NCBI RefSeq assembly: GCF_030159255.1
Contig: NZ_BSCT01000002.1
Span: forward strand, 1 to 64,000
Origin: Bradyrhizobium sp. SSBR45G
Lineage (GTDB): Bacteria > Pseudomonadota > Alphaproteobacteria > Rhizobiales > Xanthobacteraceae
Reading direction: 5' to 3'
DNA: 64,000 bases
Part shown: positions 63,125-64,000 of the stretch, piece after piece
How the letters are laid out: each line of letters begins with the position of its first letter
Numbering within the stretch: position 1 is the first letter of the stretch
Translations under genes and position numbers: made by a program
The notes under the pieces: model-generated
Database searches by the model: none
Told to the model about the DNA's origin: nothing
What the model saw: the letters and a program-made list of their open reading frames with translations, nothing else

Positions 63125-64000
63125 ATGCCCAATGGCGCACAAGCTCTGATCCGGACCCTCGTCAATGCCGGCGTGCGGGTCTGCTTCACCAATCCCGGCA
63201 CCTCGGAGATGCATTTCGTCGCGGCGCTGGATTCCGCAGCCGAGATGCGCGCGGTGCTGTGCCTGTTCGAGGGCGTCGCCACGGGGGCTGCGGACGGCTA
63301 CGCCCGGATGACCGGCACGCCCGCGGCAACCCTGCTGCATCTCGGCTGCGGCCTCGGCAATGGCCTCGCCAACCTGCACAATGCGCGCAAGGGCAAGGTG
63401 CCCGTCGTCAACATCGTCGGCGACCACGCCACCTATCACGTGAAGTATGACGCGCAGCTGCAGTCGGACATCGAGACGGTCGCACGCAACGTCTCGCCCG
63501 GCTACGTCTGGACCTCCCAGGTCACCTCCGAGCTGTGCCGCGACGCGGTCGCGGCCGTGAAGGCGGCGTGCTCCTGGCCCGGTCAGGTCGCGACCCTGAT
63601 CCTGCCGGCCGACGTGTCCTGGGGCGAGGGTGGCGTTCCCGAGCCGGCGCCGGTGATCGCGCCGCCGCCGGTGGCCGACGACGCCGCGGTCCAGGCGGTC
63701 GCCGACGCGATCAAGGCAGGCGGCCGCAGCGCCATCCTGCTGGGGGGCACGGCACTGCAGGAGGAGGCGCTGCTGGCGGCCGCCCGCATTGCCGCGACGT
63801 CAGGCGTCAAGATCTACGCGGAGACCTTTCCAACCCGGATGCAGCGCGGCGCCGGTCTGCCCGCGATCGACCGCATCGCCTATCTCGCCGAGATGGCCGG
63901 GATCCAGCTCAAGGAGATCGACACGCTCATTCTCGTCGACGCCAAGCCACCGGTGTCGTTCTTCGCCTATCCCGGCAAGAAGAGCTATCTGCCCCATGAC
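63125..64000 (+). CDS. Acetolactate-synthase-like TPP enzyme (partial, right edge)
   Basis: The first 292 codons of a thiamine-diphosphate enzyme of the IlvB/COG0028 type; no stop is reached before the window ends. ATG 63125 begins MPNGAQALIRTLVNAGV. The catalytic-glutamate segment is CLFEGVATGAADGYARM, followed by LGCGLGNGLANLHNARKGKVP. A central domain (VADAIKAGGRSAILLGG) is visible. No ribosome-binding site is obvious. Whether it makes acetolactate or decarboxylates another 2-oxo acid cannot be told. The LysR gene alongside suggests inducible control. Confidence 0.82.
   Translation, partial: MPNGAQALIRTLVNAGVRVCFTNPGTSEMHFVAALDSAAEMRAVLCLFEGVATGAADGYARMTGTPAATLLHLGCGLGNGLANLHNARKGKVPVVNIVGDHATYHVKYDAQLQSDIETVARNVSPGYVWTSQVTSELCRDAVAAVKAACSWPGQVATLILPADVSWGEGGVPEPAPVIAPPPVADDAAVQAVADAIKAGGRSAILLGGTALQEEALLAAARIAATSGVKIYAETFPTRMQRGAGLPAIDRIAYLAEMAGIQLKEIDTLILVDAKPPVSFFAYPGKKSYLPHD

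Overview
This is 64 kb of a GC-rich alphaproteobacterial chromosome, almost certainly a Bradyrhizobium. The genus is inferred from three tandem Porin_2-family outer-membrane porins, a GatCAB operon interleaved with two small proteins, a pyrB-pyrC' pair, a linked dprA/topA/rnr/DUF983/NUDIX run, and intergenic inverted repeats of the kind common in Bradyrhizobium genomes. The window is essentially core chromosome. I see no transposase, integrase, phage gene, CRISPR array or rRNA; the only tRNA gene is tRNA-Ser(GCU).

Layout. 1-2.8 kb: a repeat element, an exported M20 amidohydrolase, RidA and a NUDIX hydrolase. 2.9-17 kb, mostly minus strand: DUF983, RNase R, TopA, DprA, a patatin lipase, PlsY, a catalytically degenerate dihydroorotase (PyrC') and aspartate carbamoyltransferase. 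This run is interrupted at 8.6-11.4 kb by a redox/electrophile cassette of two HxlR regulators, a short-chain dehydrogenase and an azoreductase. 17-24.5 kb: a VanX-like dipeptidase, a possible 37-residue microprotein coupled to a CPBP membrane protease, an AEC transporter, RuvX, an ABC-F ATPase with a possible leader ORF, a cyclase-family protein and a nitronate-monooxygenase-like flavoprotein. 24.5-28.4 kb: gatC-orf77-gatA-orf96-gatB. 28.4-31 kb: a 34-residue lysine-rich histone-H1-like protein, a Sel1 mini-protein, a zinc-ribbon membrane protein and tRNA-Ser.

31.6-40 kb: three paralogous porins, the first two sharing a conserved 5' leader. Between porins 1 and 2 lie a candidate small RNA, an alpha/beta-hydrolase-like protein and a MarR regulator. 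40-46.7 kb: a lytic transglycosylase whose stop codon lies inside a heptamer array, then dapA, mscL, smpB, a peroxiredoxin, a nested inverted-repeat element, a type-5 uracil-DNA glycosylase and a NYN-domain protein. 47-59 kb: rpoZ, rsh, a TetR/flavin-monooxygenase pair with twin palindromic operators, then pdxJ-acpS-lepB-rnc-era (mostly overlapping), an orphan membrane-anchored TPR protein and recO. 59-64 kb: a DUF2278 protein, glutathionyl-hydroquinone reductase, an ACT-domain protein and a LysR regulator divergent from a truncated acetolactate-synthase-like gene.

Functionally the region combines RNA and DNA metabolism (topA, rnr, dprA, ruvX, rnc, era, recO, smpB), translation fidelity (gatCAB), the stringent response (rpoZ, rsh), envelope biogenesis (plsY, lepB, slt, dapA, porins), pyrimidine synthesis, and three regulator-plus-redox-enzyme pairs set between otherwise conserved neighbours. 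The most unusual points are the orphan FGIPR/TNLE-type membrane TPR protein, the AT-rich promoter plus terminator unit at 33.5 kb, the shared porin leader, the possible leader ORF before ABC-F, the PyrC' lacking its metal-binding HxH, the RNase III with a repetitive charged N-terminal extension, and the heptamer array that supplies a gene's stop codon.
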